DNA of 48,053 nucleotides from Chitinophaga pinensis. GTDB taxonomy: Bacteria > Bacteroidota > Bacteroidia > Chitinophagales > Chitinophagaceae. The stretch spans positions 1 to 48,053 of the forward strand of contig CAMBYG010000006.1 in NCBI GenBank assembly GCA_945872085.1, written 5' to 3'. Below, piece by piece: positions 24,580 through 33,148 of this stretch. A program made the translations under genes and the position numbers. Below the pieces are notes generated by a model. The model ran no database searches. It worked only from the letters and a program-made list of their open reading frames with translations, and had not been told where the DNA came from. Position 1 is the first letter of the stretch. Each line of letters begins with the position of its first letter.

Positions 24580-25890
24580 TTAAGCTACCACTTCGCCCTC
24601 TAAATCGTAATCGTAAGCCTTGTCGATTTTTACATTAACAAATTCACCAATTTTAAGTGCTTTGTTGGAATTAATAATAACTTCATTATCCACTTCAACA
24701 CTATCAAATTCAGTTCTTCCAATATATCGGCCAGCCTCTTTACGGTCAATTAGCACTTTATAGGTATGCCCAATACGATCTTGATTTTTTTCAAAAGAGA
24801 TTTCTTGCTGAAATTCTATGATTTCTTGTGCTCTAGCTTCTTTTTCCTCACTGGTTAATGTATCTGCAAGTTCGTAAGCACTGGTGTTTTCTTCGTGTGA
24901 ATAGGTAAATATGCCCACTCTGTCGAGTCTTGTTTTGGATAAAAAAGCTTTTACAGCATCTACATCGGCTCGTGTTTCACCCGGAAAACCTGCAATTAGG
25001 GAGGTGCGAATACAAATTTCAGGTATGCGATCGCGGATCGTATCTATAAGTTCATAAATCTCCTGACTCGTTATCTGGCGCTTCATCGCTTTCAACATAG
25101 GATCGGAAATGTGTTGCAAGGGCATATCCAAATAATTACAAATATTGGAGCGTTCCTTCATTACATCTAAGATATCCAATGGGAATTTGGAAGGGTAGGC
25201 ATAATGCAATCGTATCCAATGCAAACCTTCTATATCAGATAAGTATTTTAATAAATCCGATAAGGCTCTTTTTTTATAGATGTCTAATCCATAATAGGTA
25301 AGCTCTTGTGCAATGAGCATAATTTCCTTTACACCCATAGAAACTAATTTCTTAGCTTCCGCTACAATTTCTTCTATGGTTTTAGAAACGTGGTTGCCTC
25401 GCATTAATGGGATAGCACAAAACGAACAAGTTCTATTGCAACCCTCTGCTATTTTTAAATAGGCATAATGCTTAGGCGTGCTCAATAAGCGTTCGCCTAC
25501 TAATTCTTGTTTATAATCAACATTGAATTGATTAAGAATTTGAGGTAATTCTAAGGTGCCAAACCAAGCATCTACCTCGGGTATTTCTAACGATAAATCC
25601 GAACGATAGCGTTCGCTTAAGCAACCGGTAACAAATACTTTATCTAATTTACCTCTGCGTTTCAATTCTACTTGATCGAGAATGGTATTGATACTTTCTT
25701 CTTTGGCTTTATCTATAAAACCACAAGTATTTACAACCACTATATTGTGGTCTAATTTTTTATTTTCATGCACTACGTCAATGGCATTGGCATGCAGCTG
25801 GCCACTAAGCACTTCACTATCCACTAGGTTTTTTGAACAGCCTAGGGTAATGATATTAACTTTATTGGGCTTTATAGATTTGTTTTTCAA
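24580..25890 (-). CDS. rimO: Ribosomal protein S12 methylthiotransferase
   Basis: A 436-residue radical-SAM protein. The UPF0004 domain starts with TLGCSKNLVDSEVLSGQL (first cluster cysteine) and contains VNTCGF and VTGCLSERY. The radical-SAM cluster motif is EGCNRTCSFCAIPLMRG, and a C-terminal TRAM domain ends near DYDLEGEVVA. It adds a methylthio group to the conserved aspartate of ribosomal protein S12. GCSKNLVDSE and the CAIP motif distinguish RimO from MiaB. It starts 11 bases below der and is probably co-transcribed. Confidence 0.96.
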   Translation of the reverse strand: MKNKSIKPNKVNIITLGCSKNLVDSEVLSGQLHANAIDVVHENKKLDHNIVVVNTCGFIDKAKEESINTILDQVELKRRGKLDKVFVTGCLSERYRSDLSLEIPEVDAWFGTLELPQILNQFNVDYKQELVGERLLSTPKHYAYLKIAEGCNRTCSFCAIPLMRGNHVSKTIEEIVAEAKKLVSMGVKEIMLIAQELTYYGLDIYKKRALSDLLKYLSDIEGLHWIRLHYAYPSKFPLDILDVMKERSNICNYLDMPLQHISDPMLKAMKRQITSQEIYELIDTIRDRIPEICIRTSLIAGFPGETRADVDAVKAFLSKTRLDRVGIFTYSHEENTSAYELADTLTSEEKEARAQEIIEFQQEISFEKNQDRIGHTYKVLIDRKEAGRYIGRTEFDSVEVDNEVIINSNKALKIGEFVNVKIDKAYDYDLEGEVVA

Positions 25891-25901
25891 TTTGAAATCG
25901 T

Positions 25902-27401
25902 TTATTTTTTTCTAAAGAAAATTCGAATTGGAACGCCATTGAAATCGAAATGACTACGAATTTTATTTTCTAAAAATTTCTTATAGGCATCTTTAATTGC
26001 ATCTGGATGATTGGCAAAAAATACAAATGTTGGAAATGCCGTTGGTAATTGCGTTGCAAATTTAATTTTTACAGCATGCCCTCTCGACATAGGAGGAGGG
26101 TAGTATTGTATTTCTTTTAGCATAGCATCGTTTAAAGCACTTGTTTTAATGCGTCTATTTCTTGCATCAAATACTTGCAGGGCTTTTTCTATACCTTGAA
26201 AAATACGTTGTTTTTCTGTAGCGGAAATGAAAATTACGGGCACATCGTTGAACGGTGCAATACGTTGTTTGATCATGGCTTCATAATCTCTCGCGGTATT
26301 GGTTTCTTTTTCAACAAGATCCCATTTATTCATCATAATTACAATGCCTTTACCTTTTCGAGCAGCCAAACTAAAGATGCTGATATCTTGAGCCGTAATG
26401 CCTTTTTCAGCATCGATGATCATCATACAGATATCGGCTTCATCCATGGCTTTGATGGCACGGATAACAGAATAGAATTCTAAATCTTCATGAACATTTT
26501 TCTTCTTTCTTAAGCCGGCGGTATCGATAAGAATAAATTCTTTACCAAATAACTTATACTGTGTATGAATACTATCGCGGGTAGTACCAGGTATATTGGA
26601 TACAATGGTTCTGTCCTGACCAATCAAGGCATTTAACAAGGTAGATTTACCAGCGTTAGGCTGACCAATGATAGCAATTTTGGGTAAGCCTATTTGCGCT
26701 CTTGGTGCTTTATCGTAAGAGGCACCTTCTTCTTCTTGCTCATCAATTTCCCAATCTTCTTCAATTAAATCCGCTTCCTCTTCGTATAAGGTTTCGTTTA
26801 AGTCATCGAAATTTTGCCCTTCAAGCCATTCTTCCCCTTCACGCATTCCTTCTTCCACCATAGCATTCCAATCTTCTCGTTGTTCTTCAATTGCTGCTTC
26901 TTCCATTGGAATATACTTCGTGATTTCATCTAACAAATCACCCGTTCCGCTACCAGATATTGAAGAAATAAAGAAGGTTTGATCAAAGCCCAAAGCATAA
27001 AACTCCGTAGCTTCTAAAGCACGTTCCGAATTATCTACTTTATTAACGGCTAATAAAACGGGCTTCGTAGAGCGTCTTAGCAAGATGGTCATATCTTCGT
27101 CTTGACCAGTAATGCCGGTTGCGGTATCGCATACAAACAAGACTAGGTTGGCTTCTTCTAGGGCAATATGTACTTGTTTTTTAATCTCTTTTTCAAATAC
27201 ATCATCTGTTTTAGCCACAAAACCGCCGGTATCAATGACATTAAATTTTCTACCATTCCATTCGCAAACTCCATATTGGCGATCGCGCGTAACCCCGGAG
27301 ATATTATCTACGATGGCTTTTCTTTGTTCTATAAGACGATTGAATAAGGTCGATTTCCCTACGTTTGGGCGACCAACAATCGCTACTGTAAATCCTGACA
27401 T
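25902..27401 (-). CDS. der: Ribosome biogenesis GTPase Der (EngA)
   Basis: A 499-residue protein with two tandem G domains, each with a P-loop (GRPNVGKST at 10-18 and GQPNAGKST at 246-254), DTGG/DTAG switches and NKVD/NKWD, and a C-terminal KH-like domain ending FRKK. Der acts in assembly of the 50S subunit. The linker between the G domains (about 166-238) is unusually long and strongly acidic, making the protein about 60 residues longer than the usual 435-440. The frame extends to 27464, but a promoter element at 27417-27425 lies in that stretch and MSGFTVAIVGRPNVGK is the family start, so the ATG at 27401 is chosen. Confidence 0.96.
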   Translation of the reverse strand: MSGFTVAIVGRPNVGKSTLFNRLIEQRKAIVDNISGVTRDRQYGVCEWNGRKFNVIDTGGFVAKTDDVFEKEIKKQVHIALEEANLVLFVCDTATGITGQDEDMTILLRRSTKPVLLAVNKVDNSERALEATEFYALGFDQTFFISSISGSGTGDLLDEITKYIPMEEAAIEEQREDWNAMVEEGMREGEEWLEGQNFDDLNETLYEEEADLIEEDWEIDEQEEEGASYDKAPRAQIGLPKIAIIGQPNAGKSTLLNALIGQDRTIVSNIPGTTRDSIHTQYKLFGKEFILIDTAGLRKKKNVHEDLEFYSVIRAIKAMDEADICMMIIDAEKGITAQDISIFSLAARKGKGIVIMMNKWDLVEKETNTARDYEAMIKQRIAPFNDVPVIFISATEKQRIFQGIEKALQVFDARNRRIKTSALNDAMLKEIQYYPPPMSRGHAVKIKFATQLPTAFPTFVFFANHPDAIKDAYKKFLENKIRSHFDFNGVPIRIFFRKK

Positions 27402-27416
27402 ACACGTTATTGAAAT

Positions 27417-27425
27417 GCAAAGATA
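27417..27425 (-). promoter_or_regulatory. Bacteroidota -7 element for der-rimO
   Basis: Minus strand TATCTTTGC; predicted leader about 13 bases. Confidence 0.7.
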
Positions 27426-27510
27426 GCGTATTTTATGCTGTTTTGTGGTATAATCCAACTGCAAGTAAGAGCCAGGTATAAATTTATTTTAAACTACAAT
27501 TGGATTTAAT

Positions 27511-27518
27511 TAGATTTG
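27511..27518 (+). promoter_or_regulatory. Bacteroidota -7 element for the PNGase F-like gene
   Basis: TAGATTTG on the plus strand; predicted leader about 22 bases before the ATG at 27544. Confidence 0.6.
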
Positions 27519-27543
27519 TGTTCCTAAAAATCAAATATTTAAT

Positions 27544-29469
27544 ATGAAGCATTTACTTCTTTGCGTTGCATTTAGTTTGTTTGGACTACAATCATTTGCA
27601 GCAGTTGGCGACACCACCTTTGTTCAAGGTAACATCGTAAACTTGAACTACTACAACAATTTTGATAGTACTATCGTATTTCCTAATGGTACTAAATCGT
27701 ATCAGAAGATTATTATGATCTTCACATTAGGTAAATATGTTTGTCCTAATAATCCACAATATTGTGCTGATTGGGATTATACGGTACAGAATTATTTGAT
27801 GACCAAAACAGGGGATACAATTGAGTTGGGCCGATTGATTACTCCATACGCCAATACTTCTTATGCTCGCTTTCCACTGACTTGGAAACAACGTTACACT
27901 TTTGATGTTACGGATATGTATCCATTATTAAAAGACTCTGCTAAAGTACGTATTCACTATTCGGGTTATTCGGGTGGCTTTACCGCTAATATTACCTTTG
28001 CTTTTATAGAAGGTACGCCTCCTCGTAATGTATTAGGCATTAATAAGTTATGGAATAAGAGTGTGCCTTTTGGCAATGCTAATAATCCAATAACGAATAC
28101 TATTGCCCCTGTCTCTATTACACCACCTGCAGGAACGGTTTCTTCTGCAATGAAATTTATAATTAGTGGTCATGGATCTGATGCTAATGGGTGTTCCGAA
28201 TTTTGTTCAAAATATTATGATGTTCTCGTGGATGGAAATGCTATAGCGCATAAAGATATTTGGAGAGCCAATTGTGGTTTAAATCATTTGTATCCACAAT
28301 CGGGTACTTGGATTTATGATAGAGGTAATTGGTGCCCTGGTGATAAAGTATTTGAATCTTATTTTCCGCTTACGGGATTAACGGCAGGAGTTGCAAAACC
28401 GGTAGATGTAGAATTTGAAAATTATCAAATTGCCAGCCCATCGGCTTCATATACCATTTCTGGATTTGCCTATCATTATGGCGCTTTTAATAATGCATTA
28501 GATGCGTCTTTAGAAGAAATTATAGCACCAAGCAATCAGGAGATTAATTACAGAGAAAATCATAGAGTAGGTACACCTGTTATTCGCGTTCGTAATATTG
28601 GCGGTTCAACTATTACTTCCATTAAATTTGAGTATAAAGTAATTGGTGCAAGCACAGGTTTATACACTTATATTTGGAATGGTACCTTAGCGCCTTTAGC
28701 AGATACGGTTATAGAATTACCAGAAAATTATGATTTAAGAACAGCTCCAACGGGCACTAATGCTTTCCAAGTAAGTATAGTAAAAGTTAACAATACCGAC
28801 GATGCTAACCTTACCAATAATAGTTTGAAAGTCGATTTCACTGCAGCACCCGTTTGGGAAAATCAGATTGTAGTTAAATTTAAAACTAATACTGCAATAG
28901 AAACATCCTATACAATTAAAAATGCAGCTGGCGTAATTGTAGCACAAAGAAATGCTGCAAATTTGGCGGCGAACACGCTTTATACAGATACGGTTAATTT
29001 ACCACCAAGTTGGTATGTATTAGAAGTGAATGATGATGGTTGTGATGGTCTGAAATTCTGGGCAAACGCTGCTCAAGGAACGGGCTATATTCAAATATTT
29101 AGAACCTCTATTCCAATTCAATATTCCTTGAAAAACTATTTCTCTGGTGACTTTGGATGTGGCTTTAAACAATATTTCTCTACGGCTTGGCCAGCTCAAA
29201 TTCCTGCAGTGATTAATGAGACTATATTTATGGAAGCCGTGCCCAATCCTGCTAGTCAGTTAGTGGAATTAAGCTTTAGTAATATCAATAAAATTGAAGG
29301 GCATATTATGGTGATTAATGCAATGGGTATGATTGTAGCCAAACAAGCCATTTCTAATTCTAAACTTAGTATTTCTGTTGCAGAACTTGCAAATGGTGTG
29401 TATGAACTAATATATGTAAATGATCAATTAGGAACTACAGCGAAAACAAAACTTGTTGTAAATCACTAA
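27544..29469 (+). CDS. Secreted PNGase F-like protein with T9SS sorting domain
   Basis: A 641-residue protein. A signal peptide (MKHLLLCVAFSLFGLQSFA) is followed by two jelly-roll-like domains resembling peptide-N-glycosidase F: 'CPNNPQYCADWDYTV' near residue 60-80, then 'DIWRANCGLNHLYPQSGTWIYDRGNWCPGD', the most diagnostic stretch. Next come an Ig-like/CARDB-type region ('VIRVRNIGGSTITSIKFEYKV') and a domain with 'LEVNDDGCDGLKFW'. The last ~78 residues form a type A T9SS sorting domain ('AVPNPASQLVELSFSN ... NGVYELIYV ... KLVVNH'). PNGase F enzymes remove N-glycans from glycoproteins; whether this one is active cannot be told by eye. It would be exported by Sec and then by T9SS to the cell surface or medium. 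A strong terminator follows. Confidence 0.8.
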   Translation: MKHLLLCVAFSLFGLQSFAAVGDTTFVQGNIVNLNYYNNFDSTIVFPNGTKSYQKIIMIFTLGKYVCPNNPQYCADWDYTVQNYLMTKTGDTIELGRLITPYANTSYARFPLTWKQRYTFDVTDMYPLLKDSAKVRIHYSGYSGGFTANITFAFIEGTPPRNVLGINKLWNKSVPFGNANNPITNTIAPVSITPPAGTVSSAMKFIISGHGSDANGCSEFCSKYYDVLVDGNAIAHKDIWRANCGLNHLYPQSGTWIYDRGNWCPGDKVFESYFPLTGLTAGVAKPVDVEFENYQIASPSASYTISGFAYHYGAFNNALDASLEEIIAPSNQEINYRENHRVGTPVIRVRNIGGSTITSIKFEYKVIGASTGLYTYIWNGTLAPLADTVIELPENYDLRTAPTGTNAFQVSIVKVNNTDDANLTNNSLKVDFTAAPVWENQIVVKFKTNTAIETSYTIKNAAGVIVAQRNAANLAANTLYTDTVNLPPSWYVLEVNDDGCDGLKFWANAAQGTGYIQIFRTSIPIQYSLKNYFSGDFGCGFKQYFSTAWPAQIPAVINETIFMEAVPNPASQLVELSFSNINKIEGHIMVINAMGMIVAKQAISNSKLSISVAELANGVYELIYVNDQLGTTAKTKLVVNH

Positions 29470-29488
29470 TCTATATTTAATTTTAATC

Positions 29489-29520
29489 GTAAAGCCTGCT
29501 TTTGCAGGCTTTACTTTTTT
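29489..29520 (+). terminator. Intrinsic terminator after the PNGase F-like gene
   Basis: Perfect 11-bp stem GTAAAGCCTGC (29489-29499) with 29504-29514, TTTT loop, then six T's. Confidence 0.95.
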
Positions 29521-29548
29521 ATACCTATTCTATTTGCTGTAATAATTG

Positions 29549-29556
29549 TAATTTTG
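29549..29556 (+). promoter_or_regulatory. Bacteroidota -7 element for the TPR-tilS unit
   Basis: TAATTTTG, ending five bases before the ATG at 29562; the transcript may be almost leaderless. Confidence 0.55.
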
Positions 29557-29561
29557 ATTTT

Positions 29562-29876
29562 ATGAACCCTCGTATTGAAAAACTATTGAATTATTTAAAG
29601 GAAACACCTCAAGATGCTTTTTTAAATCATGCTTTGGGTTTGGAATACATTAAAGAAAATCAACTTGAAAATGCTTTTGCTTGTTTTGAAATCAATCATA
29701 AAATAAATCCAACGTATATAGGCACCTATTATCATTTTGCCAAGCTGTTAGAAACTTTGCAGCAACCAGAACAAGCCATTGCTATTTACGAACAGGGCAT
29801 GGAACAGGCAAAACTTCAAAATGATCAGCACAGTCTCAACGAATTAAGGGCTGCTTACGAAGATTTAACCTTTTAA
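29562..29876 (+). CDS. Small TPR-repeat protein
   Basis: 104 residues made of two to three tetratricopeptide repeats ('AFLNHALGLEYIKENQLENAFACFEINHKINP' and 'GTYYHFAKLLETLQQPEQAIAIYEQGMEQA'). TPRs are protein-binding helices; the partner is unknown. The frame opens at 29502 inside the upstream terminator, so the ATG at 29562 (MNPRIEKLLNYL) is the sensible start. It ends one base before tilS and is almost certainly co-transcribed and perhaps translationally coupled with it. No signal peptide, hence cytosolic. Confidence 0.85.
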   Translation: MNPRIEKLLNYLKETPQDAFLNHALGLEYIKENQLENAFACFEINHKINPTYIGTYYHFAKLLETLQQPEQAIAIYEQGMEQAKLQNDQHSLNELRAAYEDLTF

Positions 29877-29877
29877 T

Positions 29878-31215
29878 ATGTCTATACATAGCACCTTTCT
29901 TCAATCATTTCATGCATTACCGGCTACTGCCGATAAGCAAGTTTTTTTACTTGCCGTAAGTGGAGGCGTAGACTCTATGGTGCTAGCTACGTTGTTTTTA
30001 CAACAGGGTATTGCTTTCGAAATTGCCCATTGTAATTATCAATTGAGAGAAGAAGCATCAAATTTAGATGAGCAACATGTACGTGAATGGGCACAACAGC
30101 ATGCTATCCCTTTTCATTGCCAACAATTTGAAACAAAAAAAATAAGTGCACAATTTAAAAAAGGCACTCAAGAAACTGCGCGTATCCTTCGATACGAATG
30201 GTTTCGATATTTAATGCAAAAGCATCACTTTAAAGCTATCGTAACAGCACACCATGCCAACGATAATGCAGAAACGATTTTAATGAATTTATTTAAAGGA
30301 ACGGGAATTGATGGGTTGACAGGTATGCAAATTATTTCTAACGATATATTTAGACCATTGCTTTCTGTATATCAAGATCAAATAGAAGCTTTTGCTAAAG
30401 AACATCAAATTGCATTTAGACAAGATGCTTCTAATCTATCCGATGATTATACCAGAAATGCTATCCGATTAAATGTATTGCCAGCTATAGAAAAGCTTTT
30501 TCCTGCAGCATTGCAAGGAATTACTACTTCTATGGGTCATTTAAATGATGCAGCTACCATATATCATGATCAAATGGATTTCTTTAAAATGAAGTTGCTA
30601 GTAAAGACATCAACTGAAATTAAAATTCCTATTCGATTATTAATTACCATGCCTGCTTTTAAAACCATTCTTTTTGAATTGTTGAAGCCTTATGGATTTA
30701 GTTCTAAGCAACAAAATTCGGTATTAGAATTATTACCCGCACAGAATGGCAAAATGGTATTGTCTAACACGCATAGAATCTTCAAGTTTAATCATCATTT
30801 AGTACTTACTCCTATTGAACATCAGCAAACTGATTTTTGTATTATTCAAGAAGAAGAGGAGTTCGTTCAATTAGACAAGGGTGCTTTGTCGATTGCAACA
30901 CTGCAGGGGTCTATGAGCTCATTTCCGAACGATCTTTATACTGCCTATATCGATAAAGCTAGCTTAGATTTTCCTTTGTTATTAAGACATTGGAAAGAGG
31001 GTGATTATTTTTATCCCATTGGCATGAATAATAAAAAAAAGAAACTCAGTGATTTTTTTATCGATCAAAAAGTGCCCTTGCATCTTAAAGAAAGTACTTG
31101 GGTATTAGAATCAAATCAAAGAATTGTTTGGGTTTTGGGTATGCGTTTAGATGAACGTTTTAAAATTAAACCTATGACCACATCTATTTTAAAACTAGTA
31201 TATAAACCTAATTAG
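29878..31215 (+). CDS. tilS: tRNA(Ile)-lysidine synthase
   Basis: A 445-residue PP-loop ATPase. SGGVDS at 28-33 binds ATP; 'HCNYQLREEASNLDEQHVREWA' and 'HHANDNAETILMNLFKGTGIDGLTGM' are the TilS-specific segments, and a C-terminal domain ('LRHWKEGDYFYPIGM...KKLSDFFIDQKVPL') binds tRNA. It attaches lysine to C34 of tRNA-Ile(CAU), changing its decoding from AUG to AUA; it is essential. It is the second gene of the TPR-tilS unit and is convergent with rlmH with only a three-base gap and no hairpin between them. Confidence 0.96.
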   Translation: MSIHSTFLQSFHALPATADKQVFLLAVSGGVDSMVLATLFLQQGIAFEIAHCNYQLREEASNLDEQHVREWAQQHAIPFHCQQFETKKISAQFKKGTQETARILRYEWFRYLMQKHHFKAIVTAHHANDNAETILMNLFKGTGIDGLTGMQIISNDIFRPLLSVYQDQIEAFAKEHQIAFRQDASNLSDDYTRNAIRLNVLPAIEKLFPAALQGITTSMGHLNDAATIYHDQMDFFKMKLLVKTSTEIKIPIRLLITMPAFKTILFELLKPYGFSSKQQNSVLELLPAQNGKMVLSNTHRIFKFNHHLVLTPIEHQQTDFCIIQEEEEFVQLDKGALSIATLQGSMSSFPNDLYTAYIDKASLDFPLLLRHWKEGDYFYPIGMNNKKKKLSDFFIDQKVPLHLKESTWVLESNQRIVWVLGMRLDERFKIKPMTTSILKLVYKPN

Positions 31216-31218
31216 GCG

Positions 31219-31692
31219 CTATTCGTGGTGATAAGGTAGATTATTTAAAATACTATAAGATCTATAGATTTGCTCTGCCAAAAGGAGTCTTACTAATTGA
31301 TGAGGGAATACTAAGTCAGATAAAGACCAGCATTGTTTTGATATTTTTTTAATTTCATCTGTAACGCCATAGGCACCGCCAATCAAGATCACTAGCGTTT
31401 TTACCCGCTGATTCATGAGCTGCTGCAGTTGTTTTGCCCATTGAGGCGAATTTAATTTTTTCCCAGTTTCGTCGAGCAATATCAAATAATGATGCGCTTG
31501 TAATTTCTTTAAAATATAGTCGGCCTCTAACTGTTTGTTTTTTTCTGCATCTTGAGAAAGTTTGCTTTTAGGAATTTGAATGATCTCTAATTGAATACTA
31601 GCGTAGGGTTTAATTTTCTTAAAATAATGAAGTACACCCACTTCTATGTGTTGTTCGTTTTCTTTTCCTACCGACCAGATTTCAATGTTCAT
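31219..31692 (-). CDS. rlmH: 23S rRNA (pseudouridine1915-N3)-methyltransferase
   Basis: A 157-residue SPOUT-class methyltransferase with the RlmH pattern: 'VLHYFKKIKPYASIQLEIIQI', 'LLDETGKKLNSPQWAKQL', 'LVILIGGAYGVTDEI' (SAM-binding knot) and the C-terminal 'PHQLVRLLLAEQIYRSYSILNNLPYHHE'. It methylates pseudouridine 1915 in helix 69 of 23S rRNA. The length and C-terminus are as usual. The nearest promoter-like string on its strand (TACATTTA at 31743-31750) is imperfect. Confidence 0.96.
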   Translation of the reverse strand: MNIEIWSVGKENEQHIEVGVLHYFKKIKPYASIQLEIIQIPKSKLSQDAEKNKQLEADYILKKLQAHHYLILLDETGKKLNSPQWAKQLQQLMNQRVKTLVILIGGAYGVTDEIKKISKQCWSLSDLVFPHQLVRLLLAEQIYRSYSILNNLPYHHE

Positions 31693-31791
31693 AGTAATAA
31701 TAAAAGCAGTAATTGGTTGCTATACCTTGTTGATTTGACGCGTAAATGTAAACTTTTTTATACAAATCGTAATTAATAAAAAATGCTTTTT

Positions 31792-31800
31792 TAACTTTGC
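31792..31800 (+). promoter_or_regulatory. Bacteroidota -7 element for the aminotransferase gene
   Basis: TAACTTTGC on the plus strand. It covers the furthest possible start (TTG 31797), so translation probably begins at GTG 31830. Confidence 0.65.
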
Positions 31801-31829
31801 GGTGTTCTATCACATTTAAAATAAACAAC

Positions 31830-33086
31830 GTGCATTTATCTAAATTAGCAGATACTTTAATTGGCTCTGAGATTGTAAAATTAGGAGGTGAAATTCGTGC
31901 GCTTCAACAGCAAGGTGCTAAAATATACAATTTCACTGTGGGTGATTTCGACCCTAATGTTTTTCCCATTCCAACTTTGTTGAAGGATGAAATTATTAAG
32001 GCTTATCAAAATAATTTTACTAATTATCCGGCAGCAGAAGGTAATTTAGATTTGCGTGAATCTTTAGTAGATTATATTCAGGAGTATTTTAATGTGGATT
32101 ATGCTACTGATGAAATTTTAGTTGCAGGTGGCGGCAGACCTTTAATTTACGCCATTTTTAGAACCTTGTTAGATAAAGGAGATACCGTTTTGTATGCGGT
32201 TCCATCATGGAATAATAATCACTATACGCATTTTGTAGAAGGCAAGCATGTGTTGATTCCAACTGATGCAGCAACTAAATTTATGCCTACCGCTGCGGGT
32301 ATAGCACCGTACATTAAAGAAGCTAATTTGTTGTGTTTATGTTCCCCGCAAAACCCTACAGGTACCACTTTGTCGGCAGAAGAATTGATGAAAATATGTG
32401 ATTTAGTAGTGGCTGAAAATGAAAGAAGAGGGGCGCATCAAAAACCAGTTTACATCATGTACGACCAAATGTATAGTCAGCTTACCTTTGATGCTATTTC
32501 ACACGTCCATCCGGTAGGTGTTTGTGCAGCAGTAAGACCATATACTATTTATTTAGATGCTATCAGTAAATCATTTGCTGCAACGGGCGTTAGGGTTGGT
32601 TGGGCATTTGGACCATCATTGATTATTGCTAAGATGAAGGCTATACTTACCCATTTGGGTGCATGGGCACCAATGGCAGAACAAAAGGGTACGGCTGTAT
32701 TTTTAAAAAATAAAGACGCCATTGTTAGTTATATCGATTCGTTTAAAAAAGAAATTGCTTTCCGTTTAGACGCTATTTATAAAGGTTTGATAGCATTGAA
32801 ACAGCAAGGGTATGCGGTGGATGCCATTGCTCCTGAAGCGGCAATTTATCTAACTATTCAATTTGATCTGGTAGGCAAGAAAACGGAACAAGGTGTACTA
32901 TTAGAAAAACAAAGTGATGTAACCCATTATCTGCTTAAAGAAGCAGGATTAGCTATTGTCCCATTTTCAGCTTTTGGTGCTGATACTAACTCCAATTGGT
33001 ATCGATTAAGTGTAGGTACTTGTAAAAAAGAAGATATTGATGCTATGCTTCATGCATTAGATAAAGCCCTTGCAAAGCTTCAATAA
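31830..33086 (+). CDS. Class I/II pyridoxal-phosphate aminotransferase (aspartate aminotransferase-like)
   Basis: A 418-residue fold-type I aminotransferase. Visible features are 'IYNFTVGDFDP', 'NYPAAEGNLDLRESLVDYI', 'SPQNPTGTTLSAEEL' (substrate and PLP contacts), 'YIMYDQMYSQLTF', the PLP lysine in 'LDAISKSFAATGVRVGWAFGP', and a C-terminal arginine in 'NWYRLSVGT'. It probably transfers amino groups between an amino acid (aspartate or aromatic) and 2-oxoglutarate, but substrate cannot be assigned by eye. The start is GTG at 31830, inferred because the promoter element lies over any earlier start. Malic enzyme follows after 62 bases. Confidence 0.9.
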   Translation: MHLSKLADTLIGSEIVKLGGEIRALQQQGAKIYNFTVGDFDPNVFPIPTLLKDEIIKAYQNNFTNYPAAEGNLDLRESLVDYIQEYFNVDYATDEILVAGGGRPLIYAIFRTLLDKGDTVLYAVPSWNNNHYTHFVEGKHVLIPTDAATKFMPTAAGIAPYIKEANLLCLCSPQNPTGTTLSAEELMKICDLVVAENERRGAHQKPVYIMYDQMYSQLTFDAISHVHPVGVCAAVRPYTIYLDAISKSFAATGVRVGWAFGPSLIIAKMKAILTHLGAWAPMAEQKGTAVFLKNKDAIVSYIDSFKKEIAFRLDAIYKGLIALKQQGYAVDAIAPEAAIYLTIQFDLVGKKTEQGVLLEKQSDVTHYLLKEAGLAIVPFSAFGADTNSNWYRLSVGTCKKEDIDAMLHALDKALAKLQ

Positions 33087-33148
33087 TTTATGTATTTTTA
33101 TAGGTCATACGAGCTGCAGGCTCGTTTATTTAAATTTAAATTCTATTT

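Noticed and set aside
33109-33132. Hairpin ACGAGC/GCTCGT followed by a broken T-run between the aminotransferase and malic enzyme genes
   Set aside because: The stem is only six base pairs and the T-run is interrupted. It is a weak terminator at best, so it was not listed as a feature.
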